Source: Diphasiastrum complanatum (lineage: Eukaryota; Streptophyta; Lycopodiopsida; Lycopodiales; Lycopodiaceae). From it: a stretch of DNA of 60,000 nucleotides. The DNA lies in contig CM055097.1 of the NCBI GenBank assembly GCA_029204225.1, forward strand, positions 13,957,221 to 14,017,220. Reading direction: 5' to 3'. Positions within the stretch are counted from its first letter, which is position 1. Every line of letters starts with the position of its first letter. This document shows positions 23,205 through 34,213 of this stretch, in pieces. Position numbers and translations under genes: made by a program. The notes beneath the pieces are model-generated. The model saw nothing but the letters and a program-made list of their open reading frames with translations. It did not search any database and had not been told where the DNA came from.

Positions 23205-24600
23205 TTGCCGGCGCATCTGGCTCTGGTTCAGTCAGTGGGATTCAAGTCACTCCGGGTACTTCAGCAATCCAGGCAACTAAGCCTCCACCCACCACCTCTC
23301 TACCACTACAGACACCACTTACTACCACTTTCACCCCTTCCATCACACTTGACACTAGGTTTGACTCTACTATTCCACCAAAACCTTCTCCGGTACCTAC
23401 CTCACCTCTGCTTGACTCCTCACTCGATGTCAACGATTTTGCTCTCCAACTACTCAATCAGATCCCTTCATATCCTCTCCTCCCCATGCTTCCTCTCCCC
23501 CTAGAATTGGCCCAAAAGTTGAAAGCCATGACGGGGCAGCACACCAAACTCCAACAATCATACACTGCTTCCGTCGAGGCCCTCAACCAACACATTGCCA
23601 CTTTGGAAGAACGATTGAAGGCGGCCGCTCAGTCCACACCTTCTGTCCATGCAGAGCATGCTCACTTTCACGACTCCGGGCATCACTTTGATGGTTCAGA
23701 TGGTGGCGATGGGGTAGGTTTTCAACAATCGCAAACAAATAATCGAGGCTCGACATTTCAAGAGCAGTCTCAAGGATTTCAAGCTCAACCACCAACCAAT
23801 CCTCAGGGTATCGATGGTACTTCCTCCCAACACCCATTCACTTCTACCGCCTCTAACCCCATCGATACAACTAACCTTCTCTTTCCACACCAAATTTCTC
23901 CCAAATCACAACGGATCGCTGCTTCTAACCCTTCACCTCCCCTCTCTCCTGAACCAGACCCCCAACTTGAACACACCTTAGTTGCTGAAGCTCCCACAAT
24001 ATGACACCGGATCTCTCTAACTGCACCAAGCAAGGAGCAACTCATCTCCCAGGAGTTTGCACAAAAATACCAACCCAAGGAGTGCGGCGGGTACACCCTA
24101 CCCAACTTGGATCACTGCAAGACTCACAAGGAAGCCATTAAGCTTTTGGATCCGCCACCTGCCTAGCGACACCAACTCTTTTTGCAAAGCAAAACATCCA
24201 TGGAGCGATATCTCGAAGCCCCGACATATATGCGCATCAATCCATATTATTACCCGGTGACATGTAGAGAACCATTTTCCACCATAAAGCGGAAAAACAA
24301 GATTTATTGGCCCAAGCTAACTGGTGTACATACCGGCAATCTCGCATACGACATGAATACCAATTGTCGTGTCTTTTAGCAGAAACATCATGGAAACCCG
24401 AATCAGGATGTGCACTACTTTGCAGATAATTGCGGTCTGGTTGCTTTCTTGGCAGAACTCAATGGCTATCGGGATAGAGGCCTCCCACCAATCGCCCTTG
24501 ATATCAATAAGCCCTTGCAGACAGAAACGCTCTGAAGGAGCATCATGGCTATAGTTCCATTGCTCATTAGCACGATGAGGTTCTAGTTCCATTAGATTAG
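23205..24600 (+). pseudogene. Fragment of the Ty3 extra ORF: linker, coiled coil, C-terminal domain
   Basis: Thr/Pro/Ser-rich linker, then LLDSSLDVNDFALQLL, which matches LLDSTVNVDDFALQLL encoded near 46740-46790. Next a Gln/Leu-rich coiled-coil segment (HIATLEERLKAAAQ), then from about 24030 the C-terminal domain with ECGGYTLPNLDH, homologous to CGGWVLKF of the ORF at 1640-4006, and, beyond a stop, RINPYYYPVTCREPF, KIYWPKLTGVHTGN and DVHYFADNCGLVAFL. This is the only copy here that preserves the last roughly 150 residues. The N-terminal domain is replaced by copia RT. Function unknown. Confidence 0.68.
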
Positions 24601-24682
24601 CAGGAGGAGCACTCTATTCCATTGGAGCTGGCAGAGCTAGTCATTCTGGAAATCCAAGGACAAAGTTTAAAGGCTTTTCGTC

Positions 24683-24718
24683 AGGCCCTTTTGAATAAGA
24701 AGGTTCTTGATACTAAAG
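24683..24718. repeat. 36-bp junction repeat (second copy)
   Basis: Identical to 13722-13757. It lies at the left edge of the gag fragment that belongs to the duplicated CAD segment. Confidence 0.8.
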
Positions 24719-24721
24719 CTT

Positions 24722-25450
24722 AGCATACCTTTGCTGGATAATCTGAGGATTAAACGAGCAAAAGCCTGTTTCATGACCCGTAGAACTGCGCAAATGACAA
24801 ATAGTATTCGTCATTCGTTGTTTCAACGTTGGACATTCATTTATAGTGTGATTGCCTGCACACCAGACATTTTCCCGGCTAGGAAAAGTCTTTGCAAAAT
24901 TTTCATGTTCTTTGTTTGCTTTATCATGGAAATCTTCCCAGGCTTTGATCTTTTCATCAAGTTGGGACTGCATCTTTTCTAGTTGCATCTGTTGTTTTTG
25001 ACCCAATTTCTCAAACTCATTGAGCATCTTCTCTGCAGTAGCATTGATATTCGTTGATGCAATGGTGGTGGATGTTGTCATGGTTTGCCCTGATGTATAA
25101 GGCAACATTCCAAAATTTGGTTCATCGTCAAAATCTTCACCCTCATGAATTGCATCAGCCATAGCGCTTTGTATCGTAGTGTATTCAGTATGGCATTTCA
25201 GCTCGTGTGTAATCCGTTTGGGTAGATCTGCTAAAAACCACATAATCAAAGCATCTTCATTGATTAGATCGGGATCACACTTAGATATGAGGTGTTTAAC
25301 CCATTCAATATAATCTCTTATTGCCTCTCTCTTTCCCATTTTAATTTTAAAAGGAGAAAGGGATCTTCCATAAATTTCTTAGGTTTAAATCTCGTAATGA
25401 GAGCGGCTTTAACCCTTCCTAGTCTTGTCGTTCTGCTTCATCTTGGTTAT
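24722..25450 (-). pseudogene. Ty3 gag fragment antisense to CAD (left arm)
   Basis: Middle and nucleocapsid part of the same gag family as 9560-10394: LKLKWEREAIRDYIEWVKHL, INEDALIMWFLADLPKR, then GNHTINEC and CHLRSSTGHETGFC knuckles, the latter with Cys to Arg. A one-base frame break lies near 25335. It reads on the minus strand, toward the window start, while CAD reads on the plus strand. An identical segment in mirror orientation starts at 59474. Confidence 0.85.
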
Positions 25451-26002
25451 AAAACCAATCTCATCAAAATTTTACTAAGCTAACTATATTCTTTTAATCT
25501 TCACAAAAAGTTGAAATAGTGACAATATGACATGGGAAGGCCTTTGTGTTACCACATTGTTCTTGTTTTTAATGCATCTTAATGAGTCATAATATTTGTT
25601 TCAACATGCCAAAAAAAAAATAGAGGAAGTAAAATCACTTTCGAATCTTGTAAAGTCAGTTTTTCCTGTTTTATGAATCAAAGTGAGCACCTCCTTAGGA
25701 AGAACGTGTGCATGTATTTTTTTCTTTATGAAAGATTTTTATGTCAGGGAAGGTCCACCTCCTCAACCCTTTGGCTGAGGGCGATCTACCACCCTCAAGA
25801 GAAGGCCCTTTCTTAGCAACCAGATTTTGGAGTGACCTTCCCCTTTGCCCCAATAATATGCAAAAAGGTGAGATCACTTTCAAAGTTAATATCGTGAGGT
25901 TTGATGGTTCATGGGTTAAATGACTCCGTCAAACACACCCTCAAACACGCACCGGTTGTGAAGGTAAAAAGCTTACACGTTTTGCTCAACCCTGGTACCA
26001 CG
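25451..26002. other. Intergenic part of the left arm
   Basis: No recognised gene. A 60-codon open stretch (25741-25923) is present in both arms with one amino-acid difference and has no recognisable domain. Confidence 0.4.
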
Positions 26003-26327
26003 AGCCTCTTAATGAAGAATACATGGTACAATATTCCTAAGAAAGATTAACCTAATGAAGGAACCTTTAAGACCAAACCCTTTACTGGACAGACGGACTT
26101 ACACGTCTCTTGGACAACCTCACCACTCACGACGACCATTCTCTTCTGGAAGATCGATGTTCAATTCTCCTAAACCTGCAATGCTATGGCCGTCAAAATG
26201 CAACACTCCCAAAGCTTCAAGCCTTGCAACCCCTTAACGGAAGTCCCACAAATACACCCAACACTGCGTTTCGCCGTCAAAATGCAACACTCCCACGGGG
26301 CTTCAGCCTTCAACCAAAACTCCTAGG
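26003..26327 (+). repeat. CAD upstream segment (left copy)
   Basis: Present three times in the window (also 13762-14089 and 58597-58921). Contains an internal direct repeat: GCCGTCAAAATGCAACACTC at 26189 and again at 26273, an 84-bp period. Confidence 0.88.
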
Positions 26328-26420
26328 AATCCCCCAGGCAGGCAGGCTCTCCCTCTATTGCTTCTATCTCACGAAACACAAAAATACTGTCATAAACAAT
26401 GAATACACAAGAGTGATACC

Positions 26421-26430
26421 ATATAAATAA
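26421..26430 (+). promoter_or_regulatory. Putative TATA box of the left CAD gene
   Basis: ATATAAATAA about 690 bp before the CAD ATG, followed by a GGAGCA microsatellite (26458-26481). A putative 5'-UTR intron runs from GTAAGC at 26750 to TTACAG ending at 27086, which would account for the long distance. Inference from sequence signals only. Confidence 0.4.
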
Positions 26431-27113
26431 CAGACTAGATCGAAGAGAAGCATAGGGAGGAGCAGGAGCAGGAGCAGGAGCTGAGGAATTATACTCCAAT
26501 CAGCAATCCACAGAGCAAGATCACTTGCATTGGCTTCGGAAAATTGCTGATCTTTTCTGTTGCTGACCTTAGGCGAAGCTGGTATTCAGTCATTCTCTTG
26601 ATCTCTCTTCATTTATCCCTCTTTATCTCTACATTGGATCTCCTGCATAAAAAAAACTTTTACGATTTCAGTGAAAGTGGATCTGTCCAGTCAAACTCAC
26701 TCTTTGAGCTGCGTGGTGCTTTGTGTGACTTCCTGAGGCGTTTAAGATAGTAAGCAGCTGTGTTCTGGCATGAGTTATTTATTACTGCTTATTTAGTGCA
26801 AATTAGGGCATTCTGCTGAAGCCAGTAGTTAGTCTTTAAAAGTGTTCTTATCTATTTTACTTCATCTATGCTTTCCACTGAAATTCATTACAATGGTTGG
26901 CTGGGACATACTACCTGACAATGGAGGAATAAATAATTTGGATTATGGTGCGCAGTTCACATTGCTCTTGAAGCCTACAGTTATGGAACCACTGTTTGGC
27001 ATTTATGTGCAAATTGTTTGTTTTTTTGCCAACGATTCTATTGATAATACCAGTCCTAAGACCGCATGTCATAAAACTTGTTACAGGTATTTATTCCGTG
27101 AAAACTTGCAAAT

Positions 27114-29250
27114 ATGGCATCTGAAGGAAATTGCCTAGGCTGGGCTGCCCGAGACTCATCCGGAACACTCTCCCCATACAAATTTTCCCGCAGGTGCATG
27201 GGGCTTCTTAGTGCATCTGGAACAATGTCTAGAGTTCATAATTTCATGATTTATCTGGTGTTGACACTGTTTTTTACTATCCCAACATCAGTCCCTATAC
27301 GCTTCTGCTTGCATGTGTGTGTGACTAGTTCGCTGCGGCCCTTTTTCCTTGCACTTGAATGTATATCTGTGTTTTCAATATAGAATTGAAAGGATAGTCT
27401 AGGATGGTTTGAAGCTTTCACCACTATTCTTGTTTTCAGTAAAATTGCATCGACATAAGTCTTACTGCCTACTTTCTTTGAAGTTAAAGTAGTCAAATTT
27501 CTCTTTTTGTTTTGTGTGTTAATAGAGATTTACTCTAGAAAGATGTGGCTGAAAAAAATATATCAATTGGCTTCAGGGAACCAGGAGCTGATGATGTATC
27601 TTTCAAGATCACACACTGTGGGATTTGCTATGCAGAAGTAGTTTGGCTCTTCAATAAATTGGGTGATGCTAAGTACCCCATGGTTCCTGGGTAAAGTCTA
27701 CACAAGCACTGTCACCTTGTTTTGAATAGAATGTATCATACGTGGATCTTTGGCAAGTGTGGCTTTATTACCTCAAATGTATAGTTCCTGATTGTTTTCA
27801 AAAGTTCTTTCTCAATCTTTCTTCCAGATTGGAAAATGTGCGATAAATTGACCTTTATGTGAAATTTTTGATTGAGTTTAGGCATGAAATCGTTGGGATT
27901 GTCACAGCAGTTGGATCCAATGTATCCAACTTCCAAAAAGGTGAAAGGGTTGGGGTCGGTTGCATAGTTGGATCTTGCCGTGATTGTGAGTTTTGTGATG
28001 ATGGAAAGGAGAATTATTGTGCAAAGAGGACTGTGGCAACCTACAATGGTGTGGATGTAGATGGAACCATCACAAAAGGGGGCTATTCTAGCTATGTTGT
28101 TGTTCATCAAAGGTAGAAATGAGTATCTATCGTACCCCACATGTATTCATCCACTATTCCGGCATGACACCAGATCAAGTAAAGTAGTTGAGAACGTTTT
28201 TGGTTCGACACTACTGTAATCACAATGCCTAGTCTTTTAGTACTTATTTTAAATTGAGGTATGATCAGTAATGAAGCTGTCTAATAAGATTTTCCATGTT
28301 ATTTTTCTCCTTTCTCAAGAATAAGCTTGTATTCCAGGTATGTGGTAAAGATACCAGAAAAATTGCCCTTGCACTTTGCTGCCCCCCTTTTATGTGCTGG
28401 CATCACAGTTTACAGCCCGATGAAGAGACATGGGATGGATACGCCAGGCAAACATCTCGGAGTCATTGGTCTCGGTGGTCTGGGGCATATGGCTGTCAAG
28501 TTTGGGAAAGCATTTGGATTGAAAGTTTCTGTTTTGAGTACATCTCCTGGAAAACGAGAAGAAGCACTGACTGTGCTGGGTGCAGATAACTTCATCGTTA
28601 CTTCCAATGAAGCCGAGTTAAAGGTGAGATTATCTTGCTCATATAAGTACTGATTACTTGAAACAACTACTTAAAAAAAAATTCCGTGTTGGTTGGAGTT
28701 ATTCAGGGATATTCCACAAAAGAGCAGATTAGGACATTTTAAAGCTAGCAAAAGAGATTGTCTATTTTTAGCTAGTTTCTTTTCCTCTCTGCAGGCTGCA
28801 GAAAAGAGCATGGATTATATCATTGACACAGCTTCTGGAGAGCATCCTCTTGATAACTTTATCACTTTGTTGAAGACAAGTGGAGTCATTGTTCTAGTCG
28901 GCGTTCCTCACGTTTGTAGCTTTGCACCAATTAATTTGATTCTTGGTAAGAAAGATATTGATCTGAGTCTTTTTTGCATCTAACTTGGTAGATTTATATG
29001 TTTTCAAGGATTTATGTTCTGATCTATACATTATGGTCCTTTGTCAGGAATGAAAACTATTTCCGGGAGTATGATTGGTGGAATAAAAGAGACACAGGAT
29101 ATGATCAACTTCTGTGCAGAGCACGAGGTTCATCCCTTGATTGAGATAGTTCCCATAAGCTATGCAAACAAGGCCATTGAGAGGCTTCGAAACAAAGATG
29201 TCCGCTATCGCTTTGTTATCGACATTGCCGACTCCTTGCATGATGTCTAA
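27114..29250 (+). CDS. CAD-like: Cinnamyl-alcohol-dehydrogenase-like protein, six exons (left copy)
   Basis: Zinc-dependent MDR-family alcohol dehydrogenase; the family reduces cinnamyl or related aldehydes with NADPH in the cytosol. Exons: 27114-27193, 27577-27690, 27882-28112, 28338-28623, 28795-28945, 29048-29250, all with GT-AG introns. They give 1065 bp, 354 residues plus stop, the usual family length, with no internal stops. Visible: GWAARDSSG start, catalytic-zinc ligands Cys44, His66 (GHE) and Cys161 (LLCAG), structural-zinc Cys97/100/103/111, Rossmann GLGGLG at 186-191, and the conserved DVRYRFV near the C-terminus. Unusual: the Ser/Thr two residues after the catalytic Cys is Ala46 (GICYAEVV), and the relay His five residues after it is Val49. 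It is probably not a bona fide lignin CAD but a divergent family member. Coding sequence is identical to the right copy. Confidence 0.93.
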
Positions 29251-30105
29251 CTAATTAAATAAAGTCTACTGGATCTCAAAATATGAGCTGTTGGCTGAAG
29301 ATATAATGTCATTCATTTCTTAATCTCCATGTTCCATGGATCTCTTATTTCCAGCTGAAAACTTTCTTCTTTCTAGTGTCACAAATGGGCCAAGCCTCAG
29401 TCATTTTCTGCTAAGGTGATAGGGCCTTGGCCCTTGCTCAAAGTGCACTTCTACATTACAAGAGTTTGGCTCTTATTTTATGATTTCCTGAGACAAGTAA
29501 GGTTTTGCGAAAAGTTTTGAAAACTATGCATAAGTTTACATTTCAGCGTGAAAGTGATATGGCACTCCTAGAAATCAAGCAAGAAGACAAGTTCATAGAC
29601 CAAAAAGTTCCATCAGCCGTAACAATTCTCAAATAAGTAAACCAAAGATTGCTTTTTGCTCTATAATAGAAAGGTATACAGAAGATGCTCATTTTATAAT
29701 GTGCTGCAGCAGCGTCTCCAAACAAAACTTTTTTTGTAACTGCCTCTTCTAGACATGCTTCCTCACCACCAAGAAGGTTCCTCCTGAAAGAAAGGGAGTT
29801 TCTTGGCCAACTACACTTGCTACAGCGCCAACATATGCAACAAGGGCCATAAGTTCATAAAATTTAGATCAGCCATCTTCAAATCATTTAACAAATTGTT
29901 GGTTGCTATACTTCAAAGCATAGATGCACCGCGATTCCGAATCGCGATTCAGAAACGCGTTTCGGGATTTTCCTAGAATCGCGCAGAACCATGTTTTTTT
30001 TTTTTTTTGAAATTTTCTTAGGCAATATGGGTATCAGATGAAAACGATTGAGAGCATTATGACTGTGTAGGTTGCCGCCTGTTTCGGGTGTAAAACACCA
30101 AAAAG
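29251..30105. other. 3' flank of the left CAD gene to the arm boundary
   Basis: Non-coding. Near the inner end it has overlapping palindromic motifs (GAATCGCGATTC at about 29938-29949), a T15 tract (29994-30008), and the arm boundary at 30105. A minus-strand open stretch at 29725-29543 is conserved in both arms but has no recognised domain. Confidence 0.45.
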
Positions 30106-30119
30106 TATGTTTTCACTCA

Positions 30120-30782
30120 GGGAGTTGGAAGGCCAAATCATGAAGGGGCATAGCGGCAAGCCCCATGTTGATGACAGGGACCCTTAGGTGCCAGCTACAC
30201 AAAAAGGTTGTAGTAAGGGTCCTTCCACGTGGACCAGTCCCGGAGGCGAAACCAAAATGGTAATCATCCCCAAGGATCAATTTTATTAGATTTGGAAGGG
30301 GTTACATTCATACATAGACTGACCGGTCTCGGGGCCACCAACACGTGCTGGGCATTGTGCCTGGCTCGTGCTGGTAGATTCCTGGCGCTGGTTGAGCTGC
30401 CCAAGTTTCTGTCTGCCGGACTCCCCTTATAGTTCTGCTGTGATTCGGCGCACCCCCTCTAGTTTGAAACATAGTGCTTTCTGGTAAAGCACGCTTTTTA
30501 GGACTTAGTTTTTATTTTGCTGATTAAGCCTGGCAAGCCTGGCAGAATCAGTCTGGCTCCCGGACATGGGTCCCGGGAGCCGTCTCGGCGGCCGAATCAA
30601 CTTGCTTTCCTGACTAGGCCATGACTCGAGCTCCAGAGCTAGCTCATGACTTGTGACTACTTGACTGGCTCACCACAGGTGGGAGGCTCAGTCTTTGACG
30701 TTCTAACTTGCTCTGGGACCTTAGAGAGTGTCACCCTTTGAGTCTTACAGGGCACGCTGGGTGCACCCGAGTCAGCTGTACA
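30120..30782 (-). repeat. Truncated 3' LTR of the gag-protease element
   Basis: Matches 34470-35062 and 15280-15930 in reverse orientation. The roughly 260 bp at the end that would carry GGCGCAACA are missing; similarity fades about 15-30 bp from the inverted-duplication boundary at 30105. Confidence 0.82.
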
Positions 30783-30987
30783 ACATCCTCCCCTCGTTTG
30801 AGAAAGCTGATGTCCTCATCAGGGCCAAACTAGAACCTAAGACTCATGGCACGGGCTTAATTCACCGGCCATACTTTATTCACATATACAAGGGCACGAG
30901 CTTGATTCACCGGCCAAAGGAGACCAATTGTAAAGAGAAGTAATGATATTGTGTTTGCACCCAGCATAGGAAAAGTGTGGATCTAGT
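30783..30987 (-). other. 3' UTR of the gag-protease element
   Basis: Same sequence as 15075-15279 in reverse, with the duplicated GGCCGGTGAAT segment and the purine tract adjacent to the LTR. Confidence 0.6.
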
Positions 30988-32000
30988 TCACTTATGTAAA
31001 ACCTGTGTAAAGCTGCTGCACTTAGACATTAGACTGAAGCTCACTCCTCGATGAGAAATGCGACTTACTTTATTAACATGAAAGAAAAAGGTACTTACGG
31101 CTCCCTTAAGCCTCAGATGTGTCGTTTTCGTCGCACGTCTGGATGAGTCCCCTAGAACTCTAGATATTTCGTTTGGTCGCCCAGGTTGAGCTCCTTGAGC
31201 TCTGCATCGGCACTTAGATTCACCTCTTATGTAGAAGCTGCAGGCAATGTTGGCTCCATTTGACCTCGCGTCAGCTGGTTTCATTTGACCTCCATTTGAC
31301 CTCGCGTCAGTTGGATGTCCTTCATTAAAGAAGTGAGCTTTCGCTTGGTCACACAAGTTGAGCTCCTTGAGCTCTACATCGGCACTTGAATTCACCTTTG
31401 ATGTGGAAACTGCATGCAATGTTGGCTCCATTTGGTCCCGTGTCAGCTGGTCTGTCACTGTTGGCTGTCCTTCATTAAAGAGGTGAATGAGATTGGGAGG
31501 GATGGTTGGCTCCGGTTCATTTGTGTCGTTCTTTTCTAGTTGGTCCCCTGGCACAGCTCTAACGACACAAGGTCTCCTGCCATTATATAATAACACAAGG
31601 TTAACCAACCCCTTTTGCCAAGAAGGCCACCACATGTTCGTTAAACCAGCTTAATCCCAAAATAGCGTTGAAGGCATCCATCTTCAAGATTGTGAACGTT
31701 AGTCGATTCTTCCAGGTTCCCTGGGAGATTGGTAAGTTGGTTGCCAATCTACAAGTGGTCATTGTACCTTTCGCGATCTCCACACAAATAGGAGTCACAT
31801 TTTCTTCACATTGGATGTCCAATTCCCTTGTCAGTTTTTCTGACAAGTAGTTATGTGACGCCCTCAGGTCTACTATGAAGTAAATGATCATGCCTTGAAT
31901 ACAGCCTTTCAGGTACAATAACTTTGATCCTCTCGCAGGATTCACCATGAGATGTTCACGATACGCCGCAAGTGCCCCTATCTGTTGTAAGGCAGACTCC
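30988..32000 (-). pseudogene. Protease and 3' tail of the gag-protease element
   Basis: Retropepsin-like strand FIVDLRASHNYLS, again DLR instead of DTG, then LSWFNEHV and the same repeated tail as at 14450-15074. A 4-bp GGTT insertion relative to that copy, near 31610, shifts the frame, so protease (ending at about 31601) and tail (31635-30988) are in different frames. Established: retropepsins need the DTG or DSG aspartate motif. Inference: this family depends on another element's protease as well as its RT and integrase. Confidence 0.8.
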
Positions 32001-33382
32001 GTCAAATCCGTTTCTGGGTCCTCTTCGTCATCATGTTCACCATCTTCTTGATCAAATGCCTCTCTCTCCATCCTTTCAAATCCTTCAATGGCAGCCATGA
32101 TTTGCTTGTTCAATGGTTTGGGGCATGACCTCCAAGAGTGACCTTGCTGATGACAGTTGAAGTAGCGCATGGAACTGCCCACTGTCAGTGAGCTGTTGCT
32201 ATGACTAGCTGAAGGTCCAACATTGTTTCTTCTCTGGAACATGTTCCCTCCATTGTTGCCTTGGTTGCCAAACCCTGTTTTTGTTGGAAATTTGTTCACG
32301 CTACTTGAGGCTTGGTTGCCATTTGAAGCTGAGTCCCCCCTTGAAAAGAAGCTCAAACTCGGTCTAGATCCACTAAATACTCTTGTTGAGGCGGCGGGAG
32401 CAGCTGGTGCCAATGTACTCTCATAATCGCAAACCATTTCAGCCGCTCGAATAGTTGAATTGAAATCATGGGGCATGTAGCTGTCTATTGCACGTCGGGT
32501 CCAAGATTGCATTCCAGACAATAGGTAATGAGTTTTGTCCGCCTCGGACATATCTTCAATAACCCATACACTCTATCTGAATTTATTGAGGTACTCTCGC
32601 AATGACCCTTTCTGTTTGAGCCCCGATAATTCTGTCCTCAATCTCATGTGTGAATCCTTCGGTATGAACTCCTCTCATAATGCGGCTTTGAATGTGTCCC
32701 ATGTCTGAAAATGCATTTCTGCCATCTGGTACCAGTTTGTAGTGTAGCCCTCAAAATATGCTAATGCCAAGTCAGTTCTTTCTTCCTCAGCAGTGTTCAT
32801 CAGACGGAAGTAATGGTCCATGTGAAACAACCAATCTTCCACAACTCGAATGTCACGTTCTCCTTTAAATGTAGGTCGTGCTTTCACTTTGGCAGTCTTC
32901 CTTGGGACTTCCGTGTTTCGCGCTTGTGGTTCTCTTGGTATCTGTGGAGGAGGCGCCACTGCATTCCCCCTAGTTGCTTCCAACTCTTCAAACCTGGCTT
33001 CGAGCTGTGTTAGCTCGTCTCTCATTTCTCTAGCAAGGTTAGATTGAGTAAGGTTCATGGTTCGCAAGGATGTTTGCCATTCTTTCCTTTCTGTTTCTCT
33101 GTCCTTCTTCACCTCGCTAAGCATAGCCGTCATTGCGCTTGATAAGTATTGCCGCATCTTCACTTCAAAGAGATCCTGTTGCGCCTCTGGCAAGGGTTCG
33201 TATCTTGGTGTAGGTTCAGAAGGGCCACCCATCTCTTCTTGGAGAGGCGCCACTGTCGAGTGCATACGCTCTTTCTTTCTCGACTTGGACCTGGTGCCAT
33301 CTCGATGCATGCGAGAGCTGTATTCTCGAGCCAGCTCTTCTCCGTCCGTCAATGCTCGTAACTCTTCAAGATGGCCCTCCAT
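32001..33382 (-). pseudogene. Gag of the gag-protease element
   Basis: Starts at the ATG at 33382 (MEGHLEELRAL), basic region, coiled segment, then capsid motifs YFEGYTTNWYQ and HFQTWDTFKAAL. The frame stops at about 32675, where CGA has become TGA, and again near 32575 (CAG to TAG). It reopens at 32551 and continues through the knuckle YFNCHQQGHSWRSC, in which the first Cys is Tyr, into the protease. It is more complete at the N-terminus than the plus-strand copy. Confidence 0.85.
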
Positions 33383-34200
33383 TATAGTCAGAGGTGTACT
33401 TCCAACAGATTATCGCCTCAATCCTTTTTATATTTTAAACTCTCCCTTCTGTCGGCCGAGCCCCACAACTCTCTTTTCTTCTTTATTAAATCAGCTTCAA
33501 TGAAAATATCCCCTCCTCAAACTTAGCACGCCCACATCACCTGAGGGCCAAGTAGGAACCAAGTCATTTGTGTCCAAGCAAGCACACAACAAACGGAACA
33601 TACCAACCAAAGCAAACACAGAGGATCTCTCTCAAGCCACAAACCCCCCTGAGACCGGACGTAGGACCTTTGCCTAGCCGCGCCCACACAAATCTATCAC
33701 AGAATTAGCCCACGAGGAAACATCCATCCAACCATCCATGCTTTCACCATTAAGCAGCACATTGCCTCAGTCACGCCCCACCACTTTTTGGTCGATAGCC
33801 CTTATAGCTAAACGATCAGCAGCTATCCCGCACCGGCAGCTACCAATCCGTGCTTTACACCCGAATTCGAGCAGCATCTCTGTATCAATGGTTAGCCCGT
33901 ACAGTTCAAATGTGTCGCCCCGCACCCCAGAAGGTACAGACCGTGCTTTCACCTACCTAGGCAGCACTTTGCCTCAACCGTCCTACGTGCAGACATCGCT
34001 AGGCCCGAACCGCAAGAATTGACCGTGCTTACACCTCGAGGGCAGCACTTCGACTCATCAAGACCCTCGTTCTGCCGACCACCCCGACCGTGGACGCACC
34101 TGTGCTTACATTGTGGGCAGCACCTTGCGCAACGGTGGCCCTGACAAATCCCAAAATGTGGCCATCCCTGTGAGACTTGTGTAGCTGACCGGCTAGTCGG
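33383..34200 (-). other. 5' leader of the gag-protease element with repeated motifs
   Basis: About 0.8 kb leader with four CAAAGTGCTGCC-like motifs (near 34132, 34043, 33963 and 33755 on the minus strand), each followed by an AAGCACGG-like motif. This parallels 16203-16570. Confidence 0.6.
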
Positions 34201-34211
34201 CTCTGATACCA
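34201..34211 (-). other. Primer-binding site, tRNA-iMet type
   Basis: TGGTATCAGAG on the minus strand, two bases inside the LTR end. Confidence 0.88.
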
Positions 34212-34213
34212 CA

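Larger units (their letters stand above)
24925..30105 (+). repeat. Left arm of a near-identical inverted duplication
   Basis: Reverse complement of 54819-60000. Coordinates of matching bases sum to 84923-84924 throughout. Visible differences are few: single bases near 25463, 25544, 25770, 27072 and 29981, one extra T in the right arm corresponding to about 26562, and a T15 versus A14 run near 30000. The inner limit is 30105; the outer limit cannot be seen because the partner runs off the window at 60000. Confidence 0.97.

Noticed and set aside
27736-28140. 134-codon open frame antisense to CAD exon 3, mirrored at 56783-57187.
   Set aside because: Shadow of the CAD exon and its introns; no start context or domain.
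29543-29725. Minus-strand 60-codon frame downstream of CAD, present in both arms, starting MFGDAAAAHY.
   Set aside because: No domain, intron structure or codon evidence; identity between arms carries no information because the whole arms are identical.
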